From assembly GCA_963789255.1 (NCBI GenBank), contig CAWBJW010000002.1, forward strand, positions 62,001 to 126,000: a stretch of DNA of 64,000 nt, written 5' to 3'. Position 1 is the stretch's first letter. Every line of letters begins with the position of its first letter. Positions 7,626 through 17,775 of this stretch are shown in pieces. The translations under genes were made by a program, and so were the position numbers. The DNA comes from DATARH01 sp963789255 (GTDB lineage: Bacteria > Pseudomonadota > Alphaproteobacteria > ATCC43930 > CGMCC-115725). The notes under the pieces were generated by a model. It did no database searches and was not told the origin of the DNA. It saw only the letters and a program-made list of their open reading frames with translations.

Positions 7626-10487
7626 ATGAGCGATATCGACCGCACCAGCTTTCTCTCCGGCGCCAATGCGGAGTTCATCGCCGAACTCTACACGCGTTTT
7701 CTTGACGATCCCGCCGCGGTCGATGAAAGCTGGCGGCGGTTTTTCGGCGAGATCGGCGATGACCAATCGGCGCTGAAGGCCGAGCGCGCCGGGCCGCCCT
7801 GGGCGCACAAGCTGGCGCCGCTCCTCGCCGCATCGCCAACGGCGCTGGCAGCGCCAATCGATTCCGCAGCCTTCCGCCAGGGCGCCATCGACTCGATCCG
7901 GGCGCTCAACCTGATCCGCGCCTATCGCGTGCGCGGCCATCTCGACGCCGACCTCGATCCGCTCGGTCTCGAACAGCGCGGCCATCAAGCCGAGCTCGAC
8001 TACCGCAGCTACGGTTTCACCGAAGCGGACCTCGACCGCGAAATCTTCATCAACAACCTGTCGGGCCGCGAGCGCGCCACCCTGCGCGAGATCATCGCGA
8101 TGCTGCGCGAGACGTATTGCGGGCATATCGGGGTCGAATACATGCACATCCAGGTACCGGAAGAGCGCCAATGGATTGAGCGGAAATTCGAGCAGCACGC
8201 CGGCCGCCCGGGCCTGACCAACGCCGCCAGGAGGGAGGTGCTGCGCGTCCTGACCGCGGCCGAGACCTTCGAGCGGTTTCTCGACCGGCGCTATACCGGG
8301 ACCAAGCGGTTCGGCATCGAAGGCGCCGAATCGCTGATGCCGGCACTCGAATCGATCCTGCGCGTTGGCGCCGAACTGGGGGTTCGCGAATTCGTCATCG
8401 GCATGCCGCATCGCGGCCGGCTCAACGTGCTGGCCAATTTCATGGGCAAGCCCTTCGCCGCAATCTTCTCCGAATTCCAGGGCACCGCCACCAACCCCGA
8501 CGACGTCCACGGCTCGGGCGACGTCAAATACCATCTCGGCACCTCGGGCGACCGCGACATCGGCGGCCGCACCGTGCACCTCTCGCTCGCCGCCAATCCG
8601 TCGCATCTGGAGGCGGTCGACCCGGTCGTGCTCGGCAAGGTGCGCGCCAAGCAGCACCAGCGCGGCGACAGCGAGCGCCGGGAGGTCGTCGGCATCCTGA
8701 TGCATGGCGACGCCGCCTTCGCCGGCCAGGGGCTGGTCGCCGAGTCGCTCGAATTGTCGGATCTGCGCGGGTTCCGCACCGGCGGTACGGTTCACATCAT
8801 CGTCAACAACCAGATCGGCTTTACGACCAGCCCGTCCTACGCGCGCTCTAGCCCCTACCCGTCGGACATCGCCAAGGCGGTGCAGGCGCCGATCCTTCAT
8901 GTCAACGGCGACGACCCCGAAGCGGTGGTCGAAATCGCCCGCGCAGCGGTCGAATACCGCCAGCGTTTCAAGAAGGACGTCGTCATCGACCTGTTCTGCT
9001 ACCGCCGCCACGGCCACAACGAGAGCGACGAGCCGGCCTTCACCCAGCCCCTGATGTATCGCGCGATCGCCCATCACCCGACGACGCGCCAGCTCTATGC
9101 CCAGCGCCTGGTCGCGGACGGGGTGCTCGGCGAGGCCGCCGTCGAGGAAATCGCGGGCGGCTTTCTCGCCGATCTCGAAAGCCAGTTCGCCGCCGCGGCA
9201 AATTATCGCCCGAACAAGGCCGACTGGCTCGAAGGGGCGTGGGCCGGCCTGATGCCCGCGCCAGGTCTTATGTTAACCGGCGACGACCGTCGCGGCGACA
9301 CCGGAGTGGCCCTCGAATTCTTGCGCGAGGTCGGACATTCGCTGGTCACGGTCCCCGACGGCTTTCGCCTCAACCGCAAGATCGCCCGCCAGTTCGAGGC
9401 GAAAGCCGGGGCGCTCGAGTCCGGCGAGGGAATAGACTGGGGGACCGCCGAGGCATTGGCGATCGGCATGCTGTGTGTCGAGGGCACCCATGTCCGCATG
9501 TCCGGCCAGGACAGCGGGCGCGGCACCTTCTCGCACCGCCACGCGGTGCTGGTCGATCAGGAGACCGAGGAGCGCTACGTCCCGATCAACCACATCCGCG
9601 CAGGCCAGGCGCGCTTCGACATCATCGACAGCCCGCTGTCGGAAGCTGCTGTCGTCGGCTTCGAATACGGCTACAGCCTGGCCGATCCGCAGACGCTGGT
9701 GATCTGGGAAGCGCAGTTCGGCGACTTCGCCAACGGCGCGCAGGTCATCATCGACCAGTTCCTCAGCTCGGGCGAAGCGAAATGGCTGCGCATGAGCGGC
9801 CTCGTCCTGTTGGTGCCGCACGGCTATGAGGGGCAGGGACCGGAGCATTCCTCGGCGCGCCTTGAGCGCTATCTGCAACTGTGCGGCGAAGACAACATGC
9901 AAATCTGCAACCTGACCACCGCGGCCAACTACTTCCATGCGCTACGGCGCCAGATCCGGCGGAAATTCAGGAAGCCCTTGGTCATCGTCACACCGAAATC
10001 GCTGCTCCGGGCGAAGGAGGTAGCCTCGCCGCTGGCCGATATGGGGCCGGGCACCGCGTTCCATCGCATCATCGGCGAGACCGCAACGATCGCGCCCGAC
10101 GACGAGGTGCGCCGGGTGGTACTGTCGAGCGGCAAGGTCTATTTCGATTTGGCCAAGGTGCGCGCCGAGCGCGGCGATGCCAACGGCAGTGCGCGCGTCG
10201 CGCTCGTTCGGATCGAACAGCTTTATCCGTTCCCGTTCGCCAGCCTCGGCAGGATATTGCAGCGCTATCGCAACGCCGAAATCGTGTGGTGCCAGGAGGA
10301 GCCGCAGAACATGGGCGCCTGGGGATTTGTTGACCGGCGCATCGAGCAGGTTCTCGGCGGCCTCGACGGCGCCGCGCGGAGGCCGCGCTTTGTCGGCCGC
10401 GCCGAAGCGGCCTCGCCGGCGACCGGCCTCTTCAAGCGGCACGCGCAGGAACAGGCCCAGCTCGTCAACGCCGCGCTGGCCGCGTGA
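7626..10487 (+). CDS. odhA: 2-oxoglutarate dehydrogenase E1 component
   Basis: This is the ThDP-dependent E1 subunit of the 2-oxoglutarate dehydrogenase complex (TCA cycle), about 953 residues, the usual length. It starts MSDIDRTSFLSGANAEFIAE with the short N-terminal E2-interaction helix. Family motifs include GMPHRGRLNVLANFMGKP near residue 257, HGDAAFAGQG, NNQIGFTTSP near 394, and SGQDSGRGTFSHRHAVL in the transketolase-like domain. The frame is open from 7371, but the conserved start is the ATG at 7626. An AGGAAGGA lies about 20 bases upstream, too far to be an ideal ribosome site. odhB follows 10 bases downstream. Confidence 0.96.
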   Translation: MSDIDRTSFLSGANAEFIAELYTRFLDDPAAVDESWRRFFGEIGDDQSALKAERAGPPWAHKLAPLLAASPTALAAPIDSAAFRQGAIDSIRALNLIRAYRVRGHLDADLDPLGLEQRGHQAELDYRSYGFTEADLDREIFINNLSGRERATLREIIAMLRETYCGHIGVEYMHIQVPEERQWIERKFEQHAGRPGLTNAARREVLRVLTAAETFERFLDRRYTGTKRFGIEGAESLMPALESILRVGAELGVREFVIGMPHRGRLNVLANFMGKPFAAIFSEFQGTATNPDDVHGSGDVKYHLGTSGDRDIGGRTVHLSLAANPSHLEAVDPVVLGKVRAKQHQRGDSERREVVGILMHGDAAFAGQGLVAESLELSDLRGFRTGGTVHIIVNNQIGFTTSPSYARSSPYPSDIAKAVQAPILHVNGDDPEAVVEIARAAVEYRQRFKKDVVIDLFCYRRHGHNESDEPAFTQPLMYRAIAHHPTTRQLYAQRLVADGVLGEAAVEEIAGGFLADLESQFAAAANYRPNKADWLEGAWAGLMPAPGLMLTGDDRRGDTGVALEFLREVGHSLVTVPDGFRLNRKIARQFEAKAGALESGEGIDWGTAEALAIGMLCVEGTHVRMSGQDSGRGTFSHRHAVLVDQETEERYVPINHIRAGQARFDIIDSPLSEAAVVGFEYGYSLADPQTLVIWEAQFGDFANGAQVIIDQFLSSGEAKWLRMSGLVLLVPHGYEGQGPEHSSARLERYLQLCGEDNMQICNLTTAANYFHALRRQIRRKFRKPLVIVTPKSLLRAKEVASPLADMGPGTAFHRIIGETATIAPDDEVRRVVLSSGKVYFDLAKVRAERGDANGSARVALVRIEQLYPFPFASLGRILQRYRNAEIVWCQEEPQNMGAWGFVDRRIEQVLGGLDGAARRPRFVGRAEAASPATGLFKRHAQEQAQLVNAALAA

Positions 10488-10497
10488 GGCGCCGACT

Positions 10498-11741
10498 ATG
10501 GCGGCCGAAATCAGGGTACCCGGCCTCGGCGAATCGGTAACCGAGGCGACGGTCGCCAAATGGCTGAAACAGCCGGGCGAAGCAGTCGAACGCGACGAGC
10601 CGGTGGTCGAACTCGAAACCGACAAGGTGACCCTGGAGGTGCCGGCGCCGCAGGCCGGCATTCTTGGCGAGATCCGCGCCGCCGCGGGCAGCAACGTGCC
10701 GGTCGGCGCCGTGCTCGGGATGATCGCGGATGGTGCCGCCGTAGGCAGCCCCCACCCCAACCCTCCCCCGCAAGCGGGGGAGGGGAGACGCGCCAACGTC
10801 TCCGCCCGACAACCCTCCCCCGCTTGCGGGGGAGGGAAGGGTGGGGGCTTCGGCGGCTCAAGATACGGCGATCGCGCTGGGGCGTGCCGGTCCGGCGGTC
10901 CGCAAGCTCGTCGCCGAGAGTGGCGTCGATGTCGCGGGGCTCACGCCCTCGGGCCCCGGCGGACGTCTCCACCAAGGCCGACGTGATCGCGGCGCGGTCG
11001 GTGCCTTCCGCAATTGCGCCACCCCCCGAGCGCCCGTCCGCCGCGCGCGAGACCCGGGTGCGGATGACCCGGCTGCGCCGACGCATCGCCGAGCGCCTCA
11101 AGGAGGCGCAGCAGAACGCGGCGATGCTGACCACCTTCAACGAGATCGACATGTCGGCGGCGATCGGGTTGCGCGAGCGCTGGCGCGAGGCCTTCGAGAA
11201 GAAGCACGGGGTGCGGCTCGGCTTCATGTCGATCTTCCTCAAGGCATCGATCGTCGCGCTGAGGGAATTGCCGGCGGTCAACGCCGAAATTGACGGCGAC
11301 GACATCGTCTACAAGAACCATTACGACATCGGCGTCGCGGTCGGCACCGAAGAGGGCCTCGTTGTGCCGGTGGTGCGCGATGCCGACGCGAAAAGCTTTG
11401 CCGAGATCGAGAAGGAGATCGCCGCGCTTGGCCATAAGGCGCGCGACGGCAAGCTGACCATCGCCGATCTGTCGGGCGGCACCTTTACGATCTCGAATGG
11501 CGGGGTCTACGGCTCGCTGCTATCGACGCCGATCCTCAACCCGCCGCAATCGGCGATCCTCGGCATGCACAAGATCGAGCGCCGGCCGATCGCGGTCGGC
11601 GACAAGATCGAGATCCGCCCGATGATGTATGTCGCGCTGACCTACGACCACCGCATCATCGACGGCCGCGAGGCGGTCGCCTTCCTGGTGCGGATCAAGG
11701 AGTGCGTAGAAGACCCCGCGCGCCTCCTGTTCGACATCTGA
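10498..11741 (+). CDS. odhB: Dihydrolipoyl succinyltransferase (2-oxoglutarate dehydrogenase E2), interrupted by a palindromic element and a frameshift
   Basis: This is the E2 core of the 2-oxoglutarate dehydrogenase complex. The lipoyl domain runs from MAAEIRVPGLGESVTEATVA with the lipoylated Lys43 in ETDKVTLEVP. The E3-binding domain (GRAGPAVRKLVAESGVDVAG) is in a second frame from about 10850. The catalytic domain (LRRRIAERLKEAQQNAAMLT to HRIIDGREAVAFLV) is in a third frame from about 10970. The first switch coincides with a 103-base palindromic element (10747-10849) lying in the lipoyl/E3-binding linker; 103 is one more than a multiple of 3. The second switch is near 10970. As lpdA follows at once and the complex is central metabolism, at least one shift is probably a base-calling error. 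Confidence 0.88.
10747..10849. repeat. Palindromic element inserted in the odhB linker
   Basis: The outer arms are AGCCCCCACCC (10747-10757) and GGGTGGGGGCT (10839-10849). Inside are two hairpins built from CCCTCCCCCGC..GCGGGGGAGGG in succession, so the whole unit can fold as a cruciform. This CCCTCCCCCGC/GCGGGGGAGGG element is of a type common between genes in Rhodospirillales-like genomes. Here it lies inside a coding region, between the lipoyl and E3-binding domains. No stop codon is present in the lipoyl frame across it. Confidence 0.85.
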
Positions 11742-11743
11742 AA

Positions 11744-13150
<1,407 letters not shown>

Positions 13151-13295
13151 CGAATTGCTAAATCTGATCCTCTTCGGATACCATGGCGGGGTCTACTGTT
13201 TTGCTGGCCACTAGGCGTAGCGGGCCACCGATCTCCGTCGCGAAATTGTCATGCCCCGGTGATACTGGTTGGCGATCGACCCGAGGGGAGTGGCG

Positions 13296-13661
13296 ATGAG
13301 TTCACGCAGATTCCGCGAGACCGTGGAGCCCGTTCCGTTCGCAACGAATTTGTCGCGGGTCACCGCCACGAAGCCGCGCATCCGCCGCGCTCGCGAGAAA
13401 CGGTCGCGGCCCGAATTGCCGGGTGCCGTCAGTGTCGCGCAGCCGGCTGTCAACCTCGCGATGCAACCCGATCCGGTGCGGATCGCGCTGTTGGCTATGG
13501 AGGGTCTCGCCCGGGCCTCCGCCCGCGCCGCCTTTACCGGCATCGAGGTTCGCGTCGCCGTCCCCGACGAGATGACCGCCGCGATCTTCCGCGCGGTTCT
13601 GGCCGAAACCCGGCAGACCCGGGCGACCGATCGCCTGATCCGGGTCGTCGTCGTCGATTGA
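13296..13661 (+). CDS. Hypothetical protein
   Basis: I do not recognise this 121-residue protein. The ATG at 13296 is preceded by GAGGGGAG at a good distance, which favours it over the earlier in-frame ATG at 13269. The N-terminal half is basic and low in complexity (KPRIRRAREKRSR). The C-terminal half looks folded, with an Ala-rich helix and alternating hydrophobic strand IEVRVAVPDE. The opposite strand is also open over the same stretch (13211-13666), but its composition is Arg/Thr/Ser-rich and it has no obvious ribosome site. Real-gene status is uncertain. Confidence 0.45.
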   Translation: MSSRRFRETVEPVPFATNLSRVTATKPRIRRAREKRSRPELPGAVSVAQPAVNLAMQPDPVRIALLAMEGLARASARAAFTGIEVRVAVPDEMTAAIFRAVLAETRQTRATDRLIRVVVVD

Positions 13662-13689
13662 GCCAACCGCCGCCCAACGGGAGCGTTAC

Positions 13690-13770
13690 GTGAGCAAAAC
13701 GGCCGAGCTGCTCTATGTGATCGGTTCCCTGTGCTTCCTGGCCGGCTCGATCCTCAATATGGTCCGCTGA
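13690..13770 (+). CDS. 26-residue single-helix membrane microprotein
   Basis: This tiny reading frame starts with GTG at 13690 after ACGGGAGCGTTAC (GGGAG at good spacing) and ends TGA at 13768-13770. The product VSKTAELLYVIGSLCFLAGS followed by ILNMVR is one hydrophobic helix with a short polar start and an Arg end. It follows the 13296 gene by 28 bases and overlaps the 3' end of the GT21 gene on the other strand by 17 bases. Its ribosome site, length and membrane profile suggest a genuine small membrane protein. I do not know its function. Confidence 0.5.
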   Translation: MSKTAELLYVIGSLCFLAGSILNMVR

Positions 13771-14938
13771 CCTCGCGGGCGGGTCGAACCGCGCCTTCGG
13801 GAGCGGTTCGCCGACGGCGGCGCATCGCGCCCGTGGTCATCTCGTTTCCGCGCCACACGAAATCGCTGCCGAGGAGGGCGCCGATCCACAGCGCCGGCAA
13901 CAGCAGATCGCGCACCAGCAGCGCCATTGTCAGCCGCGCCGAGCGATGCCACCCGGTGCAGTGCGCCAGCGCAATCTCGGCTCCGAACCAGATGAAGAGC
14001 AGCATGCCGATCGCGGCAGGAACGCTCAGGCCATAGCCCGCTGCGGCAATGGCGACGGCGAGAAGGGGAAGCGCGCTGCCGACAAAGATCTCGGGCAGGA
14101 ACAGCCACGCGAAGCTGACCCGGCGCAGGCGCGACCAGCGCAGCTGACGCGACCAGACCTCCCCCGCCGTCCGCCATCCGAGCGGCTGCTCGAACGGATT
14201 GTCCACCAGGTGGACGCGAAGCCCGGCCGAGCGGACCAGCTTGGTGGTGGCCGCGTCTTCGGCGGCGGCGTCGGCAAGCGCCCGGATCCCGCCGGCGCGC
14301 TCAACGACGTCACGCCGCAACAGCATCGTCTTGCCCTGGGCAAAACCGAAACCCAGGCTCTCGCTGACGTACTGGTAACGCGCCTGCAGCGTGTTCAGAA
14401 ATGCGCATTCGATCTCGGCCCAGAAATTATGCGGGCATGAGCCGATCGGCATCGAGCAGACGGCGCCCGTATCGCTACGCCAGCGGGCGAGAAGCCGCGC
14501 GATGTAGTCGGGTGGCATCAACACGTTGCTGTCGGCCATGATGATCCATTGATGCATTGCCGCATCCCAGCCCTTGATGATGTTGTTGAGCTTGGGATTG
14601 GCGCTGATCCTGTCGTCGCCCACCAGCAATCGCGACGGCACGTCCGGGTGGGCGTCGATCAGAGGGCGCAAGATCGCCAACGCGGGATCGTCGGCTCGTG
14701 CGACGCAAAAGATGACCTCATAATTCGGGTAATCGAGCGCGAAGCTGGAGGCCAGCGTCTCGGCCGCAAAATTGTCGATGCCGCAGACCGGCCGCAGCAG
14801 GCTGACGGCCGGCTCATCGCCCGCCGGCGGCTTCGGCGAACGGTAGCGGCGGCACCGCGCCGCAGTCACGGCGAGGCTGGCGACATGAAAGCCCGTCGAA
14901 ACAGCGCAAAAGCCCGCTGCCCAGTTCGCGAAATTCAT
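13754..14938 (-). CDS. GT21-family glycosyltransferase (ceramide glucosyltransferase / HpnI-like)
   Basis: This is a membrane-bound processive-type GT-A glycosyltransferase of 394 residues, resembling bacterial glucosylceramide synthase and the hopanoid-associated HpnI. It has an N-terminal membrane helix, D1 in ARADDPA (Asp83/84), D2 in MADSNVLMPPDY (Asp136), D3 in EDAATTKL near 231, the RQLRW product-binding motif near 270, and two or three C-terminal membrane helices. It probably transfers a sugar from a nucleotide sugar to a lipid acceptor at the inner membrane. It diverges from an LpxH-like phosphoesterase gene; the 184-base gap between them holds a perfect palindrome. Confidence 0.85.
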   Translation of the reverse strand: MNFANWAAGFCAVSTGFHVASLAVTAARCRRYRSPKPPAGDEPAVSLLRPVCGIDNFAAETLASSFALDYPNYEVIFCVARADDPALAILRPLIDAHPDVPSRLLVGDDRISANPKLNNIIKGWDAAMHQWIIMADSNVLMPPDYIARLLARWRSDTGAVCSMPIGSCPHNFWAEIECAFLNTLQARYQYVSESLGFGFAQGKTMLLRRDVVERAGGIRALADAAAEDAATTKLVRSAGLRVHLVDNPFEQPLGWRTAGEVWSRQLRWSRLRRVSFAWLFLPEIFVGSALPLLAVAIAAAGYGLSVPAAIGMLLFIWFGAEIALAHCTGWHRSARLTMALLVRDLLLPALWIGALLGSDFVWRGNEMTTGAMRRRRRTAPEGAVRPAREVSGPY

Positions 14939-15004
14939 CTCTCGATATCCGGAATTGCCTTTGCGACGCGATGGGGAGCGTGCCCGAACATGGGCAGCCT
15001 GTTA

Positions 15005-15018
15005 TCACGTTAACGTGA
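15005..15018. promoter_or_regulatory. Perfect 14-base palindrome, candidate operator
   Basis: TCACGTTAACGTGA lies in the divergent intergenic region between the GT21 gene (start 14938) and the phosphoesterase gene (start 15123). Perfect dyad symmetry, AT-containing centre and position between two divergent promoters fit a repressor or activator binding site. No specific regulator is identified. Confidence 0.5.
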
Positions 15019-15122
15019 CATTTATGCGGCAGAACCGAGACAACTACTACATCTTGAGCAACGAATAATTGTCACATACTGCTATTAAATTCCGCTTCGG
15101 GTCCCCTTGATCAGGAGATGCC

Positions 15123-15947
15123 GTGAACGACATCACACCGCTCTTCCAATATCGCGCGATCTGGATATCGGACATCCATCTCGGCACGCGCGGTTGCAAG
15201 GCCGAGTATCTTCTCGACTTCCTGCGCCACAATGACGCCCGGACGATTTACCTGGTCGGGGACATCGTCGATGGCTGGCGACTGCGCAAATCGTGGTATT
15301 GGCCGCAATCGCACAATGACGTCGTCCAGAAACTGCTGCGCAAGGCCCGTCATGGCACCCGTGTCGTCTATGTGCCGGGCAATCACGACGAATGGCTGCG
15401 CGACTACGCAACCCTGAAGTTCGGCGGCGTGGAAGTCCTCGAAGAAGCGGTGCACGTCATGGCCGACGGCCGCCGCCTGCTGGTGATCCACGGCGATTGG
15501 TTCGATCTGGTGGTCACGCATGCGCGCTGGCTGGCGATACTGGGCGATGGCGCCTACACGCTGGCGTTGTGGGCGAACCATCACTTCAACAAGATGCGGC
15601 GCGTGCTCGGCTATGAATACTGGTCGCTCTCGGCGTTCCTCAAACTGAGGGTCAAGAACGCCATGCAGTATATCGGGTCGTTCGCCGCCGCGCTGACCGA
15701 CGAAGCCCGCAGCCGCCAGCTCGACGGCGTGGTCTGCGGTCATATTCACCACGCCGAAATACGCGAACTGGGCGGGCTGCTGTACTGCAATGACGGCGAC
15801 TGGGTGGAAAGCTGCACCGCGCTCGTCGAACATTTCGACGGCCGTCTGGAGATCGTGCAATGGGCCGAGCGCTGGTCGCGCGGCCTCGGCGCGACGGCCG
15901 CCACTCCCAGCCCCGCCGCCAGACCGCTCGTGCATGCCGAATCGTGA
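15123..15947 (+). CDS. UDP-2,3-diacylglucosamine diphosphatase-like metallophosphoesterase
   Basis: This is a calcineurin-like phosphoesterase of 274 residues in the LpxH-like group. All dinuclear-metal motifs are present: SDIHLG (Asp17, His19), GDIVDGW, GNHDEW, HGDWFD and GHIHHAEI. In lipid A synthesis LpxH hydrolyses UDP-diacylglucosamine to lipid X. This longer subtype, often beside lipid glycosyltransferases, may act on another pyrophosphate lipid. It starts with GTG at 15123 after AGGAGATGCC. The neighbouring divergent GT21 enzyme suggests a shared outer-membrane glycolipid role, which is inference. Confidence 0.85.
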   Translation: MNDITPLFQYRAIWISDIHLGTRGCKAEYLLDFLRHNDARTIYLVGDIVDGWRLRKSWYWPQSHNDVVQKLLRKARHGTRVVYVPGNHDEWLRDYATLKFGGVEVLEEAVHVMADGRRLLVIHGDWFDLVVTHARWLAILGDGAYTLALWANHHFNKMRRVLGYEYWSLSAFLKLRVKNAMQYIGSFAAALTDEARSRQLDGVVCGHIHHAEIRELGGLLYCNDGDWVESCTALVEHFDGRLEIVQWAERWSRGLGATAATPSPAARPLVHAES

Positions 15948-16026
15948 GGCTGTTGCGGCGCGCCGACCTTGCATTGACTTCGCGCGCCCGGCTCCCTATG
16001 TTCCGGCGCTCTCAGGGACGCGTGCC

Positions 16027-16152
16027 ATGAAAATCGTCAACTCGTTGAAGTCATTGAAGAAGCGCGACAAGAACTGTCGCGTCGTGCGGCGCAAGGGGCG
16101 CGTCTTCGTGATCAACAAGGTCAACCCGCGCTTCAAGGCGCGCCAGGGCTAG
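16027..16152 (+). CDS. rpmJ: 50S ribosomal protein L36, 41-residue type
   Basis: MKIVNSLKSLKKRDKNCRVV followed by RRKGRVFVINKVNPRFKARQ is the zinc-ribbon-poor L36 variant of alphaproteobacteria. Only one of the classical Cys ligands remains. The length of 41 residues is standard for this type. The ATG at 16027 is the conserved start; the upstream open frame from 15790 runs through the phosphoesterase gene and is not part of it. It is a single gene, not in a ribosomal operon. Confidence 0.95.
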   Translation: MKIVNSLKSLKKRDKNCRVVRRKGRVFVINKVNPRFKARQG

Positions 16153-16190
16153 GCGAGCCGATCGCGGCAGCGCGGTCGCGGAACCCGAAA

Positions 16191-17678
16191 ATGGAGATGC
16201 CGGCCCCCGATGCCGGGATCATCGCCCGGCGCGACGAGATCGCGGCGGCGCTCAAGCGCATCGTTCCCGGCGAGGGCGTCATCATATCGGAGCCGCTGCG
16301 CCGCGCCTACGAATCAGACGGGCTGACCGCCTACCATCAGCCGCCGCTTGTCGTCGTGCTGCCCTCGACCGTCGGCCAGGTCGCGGCGGTGCTGCGCTAT
16401 TGCCGGGCCGAGGGAGTGAAGGTGGTGCCGCGCGGCGCCGGCACCTCGCTGTCGGGCGGCGCGCTGCCGCTGGCCGACGGGGTATTGCTCGGCATGGCCA
16501 AGTTCAACCGCATTCTCGATATCGACTACGACAACCGGTGCGTCGTCGCCCAGCCCGGGGTGACCAATCTCGCCATCACCCACGCGGTCGAGGGTTCCGG
16601 GTTTTATTACGCGCCCGACCCGTCGAGCCAGATCGCCTGCACGATCGGCGGCAATGTCGCGGAGAATTCGGGCGGCGTGCACTGCCTCAAATACGGCCTC
16701 ACCACCAACAATCTGCTCGGCCTCGAAATCGTGCTGATCGACGGCGAAATCATCCGCCTCGGCGGCAAGCATTTCGACGCCGGGGGTTACGATCTGATGG
16801 GGGTGATGACCGGCTCCGAGGGATTGCTCGGCGTGGTCACCGAGGTCACCGTGCGCATCCTCAGAAAGCCGCCGACGGCGCGGGCGTTGCTGATCGGTTT
16901 CGCCGCCATCGAAGACGCCGGCGACTGCGTCGCCACGGTGATCGGCGCCGGCATCATCCCGGGCGGCATGGAGATGATGGACCGCCCGGCGATCCACGCC
17001 GCCGAGGCTTTCGTGCATGTCGGCTACCCGCTCGATGTGGAGGCCCTGCTGATCGTCGAGCTGGACGGGCCGCAGGCCGAGGTCGATTACCTGGTCGAGA
17101 AGGTCGAGGCGATCGCTCGCGCCAACCGCGCGCGCTCGCTCAGAGCGAGCCGCGACGAATCTGAACGAGTCGCCTTCTGGTCCGGCCGCAAGGCGGCGTT
17201 TCCGGCGGTCGGACGGATCTCGCCCGATTACTACTGCATGGACGGCACGATCCCGCGCGCCCGGCTCGCCGAGGTCTTGGCGCGCACCCGCGAATTATCG
17301 GCGCAGTACGGGCTTCGCGTCGCCAACGTGTTCCACGCCGGCGACGGCAATCTGCACCCGCTCATCCTCTACGACGCCAACCAGCCGGGCGAAGTTGAGC
17401 GGGCCGAGGCGTTCGGCGCCGACATCCTTAAGCTCTGCGTCGCGGTCGGCGGCGTGTTGACCGGCGAGCACGGGGTCGGCGTCGAAAAGCGCGACCTGAT
17501 GGGAACGATGTTCGACGAGACCGACCTCGCCCACCAGGAGCGCCTCAAATGCGCCTTCGATCCCGACGGGCTGTTGAACCCGGGCAAGGTGTTTCCAACG
17601 CTGCATCGCTGCGCCGAACTGGGCCGCCTGCACGTCCACGCCGGGAGGCTGCCGCACCCGGATTTGCCGCGGTTCTAG
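16191..17678 (+). CDS. glcD: Glycolate oxidase subunit GlcD-type FAD-linked oxidase
   Basis: This 495-residue flavoprotein belongs to the vanillyl-alcohol-oxidase superfamily and oxidises glycolate or D-lactate-like 2-hydroxyacids. The FAD-binding domain shows VPRGAGTSLSGGALPLADG near residue 80 and the SSQIACTIGGNVAENSGGVH loop. The C-terminal cap has VFHAGDGNLHPLILYD and LTGEHGVGVEKRDL. No glcE or glcF follows, so either partner subunits are elsewhere or this is a stand-alone D-2-hydroxyacid dehydrogenase. It fits the glyoxylate and oxalate genes elsewhere in the window. Confidence 0.9.
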   Translation: MEMPAPDAGIIARRDEIAAALKRIVPGEGVIISEPLRRAYESDGLTAYHQPPLVVVLPSTVGQVAAVLRYCRAEGVKVVPRGAGTSLSGGALPLADGVLLGMAKFNRILDIDYDNRCVVAQPGVTNLAITHAVEGSGFYYAPDPSSQIACTIGGNVAENSGGVHCLKYGLTTNNLLGLEIVLIDGEIIRLGGKHFDAGGYDLMGVMTGSEGLLGVVTEVTVRILRKPPTARALLIGFAAIEDAGDCVATVIGAGIIPGGMEMMDRPAIHAAEAFVHVGYPLDVEALLIVELDGPQAEVDYLVEKVEAIARANRARSLRASRDESERVAFWSGRKAAFPAVGRISPDYYCMDGTIPRARLAEVLARTRELSAQYGLRVANVFHAGDGNLHPLILYDANQPGEVERAEAFGADILKLCVAVGGVLTGEHGVGVEKRDLMGTMFDETDLAHQERLKCAFDPDGLLNPGKVFPTLHRCAELGRLHVHAGRLPHPDLPRF

Positions 17679-17714
17679 GGCGCAATCGCGCGAGATCGAA
17701 TCGCTTCAGGACTC

Positions 17715-17742
17715 CGTCATTCCCGCGCCAGCGGGGGTGACG
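17715..17742. terminator. Hairpin between convergent glcD and DUF442 genes
   Basis: CGTCATTCCCGC-gcca-GCGGGGGTGACG forms a 12-base-pair stem allowing two wobble pairs. It sits between two convergent genes, so it may end transcription from both sides. It also resembles the CGTCATTCCCGC family of intergenic palindromes, and there is no T-run. Confidence 0.5.
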
Positions 17743-17775
17743 GGCGGGGCTGCTTCAATCAAAAGCGATCGTGCG

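Noticed and set aside
10498..11741. Programmed ribosomal frameshifting as an explanation for odhB
   Set aside because: Neither switch point has a slippery heptamer with a following pseudoknot typical of such events; a repeat insertion plus a base error explains the frames better.
13211..13666. 151-residue minus-strand frame opposite the hypothetical gene at 13296
   Set aside because: Ser/Thr/Arg-rich shadow composition; the plus-strand frame has a good ribosome site.
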